Source: Betaproteobacteria bacterium | GTDB lineage: Bacteria; Pseudomonadota; Gammaproteobacteria; Burkholderiales; SG8-41 | Assembly: GCA_028292065.1 (NCBI GenBank) | Contig: JAQGNC010000623.1 | Location: 1 to 5,981, forward strand | Length of the DNA: 5,981 nt | Direction of reading: 5' to 3' | Notes under the pieces: generated by a model | Databases searched by the model: none | Told to the model about the DNA's origin: nothing | The model's input: the letters and a program-made list of their open reading frames with translations, nothing else | Made by a program: the position numbers and the translations under genes | In this document: positions 5,160 to 5,981 of the stretch, in pieces | Numbering within the stretch: the stretch's first letter is position 1 | Layout of the letters: every line of letters starts with the position of its first letter

Positions 5160-5897
5160 CTACTTCTTTTCTTCCACCGCAGAAGCCTCCACAGGTGCTG
5201 GCGCTTCTTCGGTCGATGCTGCTGCCGTATCGGTCTCAGCGGCCGTATCGGCCGCAGCGGCCTTTTCGGCCGGCGGCTTGTCACCCACCAGCTTGTCTTC
5301 AGCGGGCTTGGGCTTACGCGCCGGTTTCTCACCCGCCGGCTTGTCGTCGGATTTCGGCTTTGCCGGCTTCGCGGGAATCGGCTTGATTTTCGGCGCCAGC
5401 ACCATCACGAGCTGCCGGCCTTCCATCTTCGGCCACTGCTCGACGACGCCGAACGGCTCGAGGTCGGCGCGGACCCTCTCCAGGAGGCGAATGCCGAATT
5501 CCTGGTGCGCCAGCTCGCGACCGCGATACCGCAGGGTGATCTTGGTCTTGTCGCCCTCTTCCAGGAAGCGGATCAGGTTGCGAAGCTTGATCTTGTAGTC
5601 GCCTTCGTCCGTTCCGGGACGAAACTTCACTTCCTTGACGACGATCTGCTTCTGCTTCAACTTGGCTTCGTGCCGCTTCTTGCTCTCACGGTATTTGAAC
5701 TTACCGTAATCCATGATGCGGCAGACCGGGGGCACCGCCGTGGGGGCGATTTCCACCAGGTCCAGCTCTGCTTCCTCGGCCATTTTATTGGCCGCAGCGA
5801 GACTGACGATGCCTATGGGCTCACCTTCCACGCCGATCAACCGGATCTCGGTGGCATTGATTTCGCCGTTGATCCGGGCTTCCTTTTCCTGAGCTAT
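5160..5897 (-). CDS. infC: Translation initiation factor IF-3 (ATA start, extended C-terminus)
   Basis: IF3 binds the 30S subunit, prevents premature 50S joining and checks the start codon and initiator tRNA. Translated from ATA at 5897 it has 245 residues; E. coli IF3 has 180. Residues 1-72 are the N-domain, including RINGEI (8-13) and VPPVCRIMDYGKFKY (55-69). Residues 70-84 are the lysine-rich linker. Residues about 87-170 are the C-domain, with KFRPGTDEGDYKIKLRNLIR and EGRQLVMVLAPK. Residues 171-245 are an added low-complexity tail, first Lys/Pro-rich, then Ala/Glu/Thr-rich. No ATG or GTG exists between the in-frame TAG (5916-5918) and the conserved RINGEI, and the first TTG (5840) would cut off 19 residues including that motif. 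ATA lies 9 nt after AAGGAG. A rare start fits the E. coli precedent, where infC uses ATT and IF3 discriminates against it as autoregulation. Confidence 0.95.
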   Translation of the reverse strand: MAQEKEARINGEINATEIRLIGVEGEPIGIVSLAAANKMAEEAELDLVEIAPTAVPPVCRIMDYGKFKYRESKKRHEAKLKQKQIVVKEVKFRPGTDEGDYKIKLRNLIRFLEEGDKTKITLRYRGRELAHQEFGIRLLERVRADLEPFGVVEQWPKMEGRQLVMVLAPKIKPIPAKPAKPKSDDKPAGEKPARKPKPAEDKLVGDKPPAEKAAAADTAAETDTAAASTEEAPAPVEASAVEEKK

Positions 5898-5906
5898 GCG
5901 ACTGTA

Positions 5907-5912
5907 CTCCTT
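5907..5912 (-). promoter_or_regulatory. infC ribosome binding site
   Basis: A strong AAGGAG on the minus strand, directly after an in-frame TAG and 9 nt before the ATA at 5895-5897. It sets the infC start at that ATA, because no other initiation-like codon falls at suitable spacing in the infC frame. Confidence 0.85.
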
Positions 5913-5925
5913 TGTCTAGTGACTC

Positions 5926-5981
5926 TCACGCCGCCCGCCCCTTCTGCGCCTCATCGGCTTTCAGAAGGGAAATAAAAGCCT
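5926..5981 (-). CDS. thrS: Threonine--tRNA ligase, C-terminal end (partial)
   Basis: The last 17 codons of an open frame that runs in from the window edge, reading AFISLLKADEAQKGRAA and then TGA (5926-5928). The other two minus-strand frames hit stops within this stretch. The F-I-x-x-L-x-x-x-E pattern near a basic C-terminus resembles the end of the anticodon-binding domain of threonyl-tRNA synthetase. The position, 28 nt upstream of infC, is where thrS lies in Proteobacteria. The call rests mainly on synteny, because the piece is too short for a firm identification. Confidence 0.72.
   Translation of the reverse strand, partial: AFISLLKADEAQKGRAA

Noticed and set aside
5200..5270. GGCCG-rich near-palindromes such as GGCCGTATCGGCCGCAGC as a DNA-level element
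   Set aside because: They lie within the Ala-rich tail of infC and are explained by repeated Ala and neighbouring codons in a GC-rich genome.
5160..5840. infC starting at TTG (5840), 226 residues
   Set aside because: It would remove the conserved RINGEI N-terminus and has no Shine-Dalgarno at good spacing, whereas ATA at 5897 has both.

Overview
The window is a conserved housekeeping block, entirely on the minus strand, from a GC-rich member of the Betaproteobacteria. Gene order in the direction of transcription (high to low coordinates) is thrS (3' end only), infC, rpmI, rplT, pheS, pheT, ihfA, a MerR-family regulator gene, tRNA-Pro(GGG). The thrS-infC-rpmI-rplT-pheST-ihfA order is shared with Gammaproteobacteria such as E. 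coli. The MerR gene plus tRNA-Pro after ihfA, and the wording of the IhfA and MerR proteins, point to Betaproteobacteria. That placement is inferred from memory of the families, not from a database search.

Layout. 5926-5981: the last 17 codons of threonyl-tRNA synthetase. 5160-5897: infC, starting at a non-canonical ATA behind a strong AAGGAG and carrying an unusual tail of about 75 residues. 5031-5159: a structured intergenic leader ahead of rpmI (4836-5030) and rplT (4463-4822). 4418-4449: a strong intrinsic terminator just after rplT. 4295-4417: the pheS leader, with half of a dispersed palindromic repeat and a GC hairpin. 3308-4294: pheS. 3165-3307: a complete 92-bp copy of the same palindromic repeat family, which separates pheS from pheT. 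813-3164: pheT. 478-801: ihfA. 132-506: merR, overlapping the ihfA end. 97-125: a promoter-like extended -10 sequence for the tRNA. 11-87: tRNA-Pro.

How the genes work together. IF3 controls start-site fidelity, L35 and L20 are large-subunit proteins, PheS and PheT form the alpha2-beta2 phenylalanyl-tRNA synthetase, and tRNA-Pro adds to the same translation theme. IhfA is the alpha subunit of the DNA-bending protein IHF, and its neighbour is a small MerR-type regulator of unknown target.

No defence island, CRISPR array, transposase, phage gene or plainly novel multi-gene system is visible. The points worth a second look are small: the infC start codon and tail, the bistable RNA ahead of rpmI, the terminator that splits the operon, and two related repeats in opposite orientation flanking pheS. 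There is no gene-free stretch longer than 300 bases.
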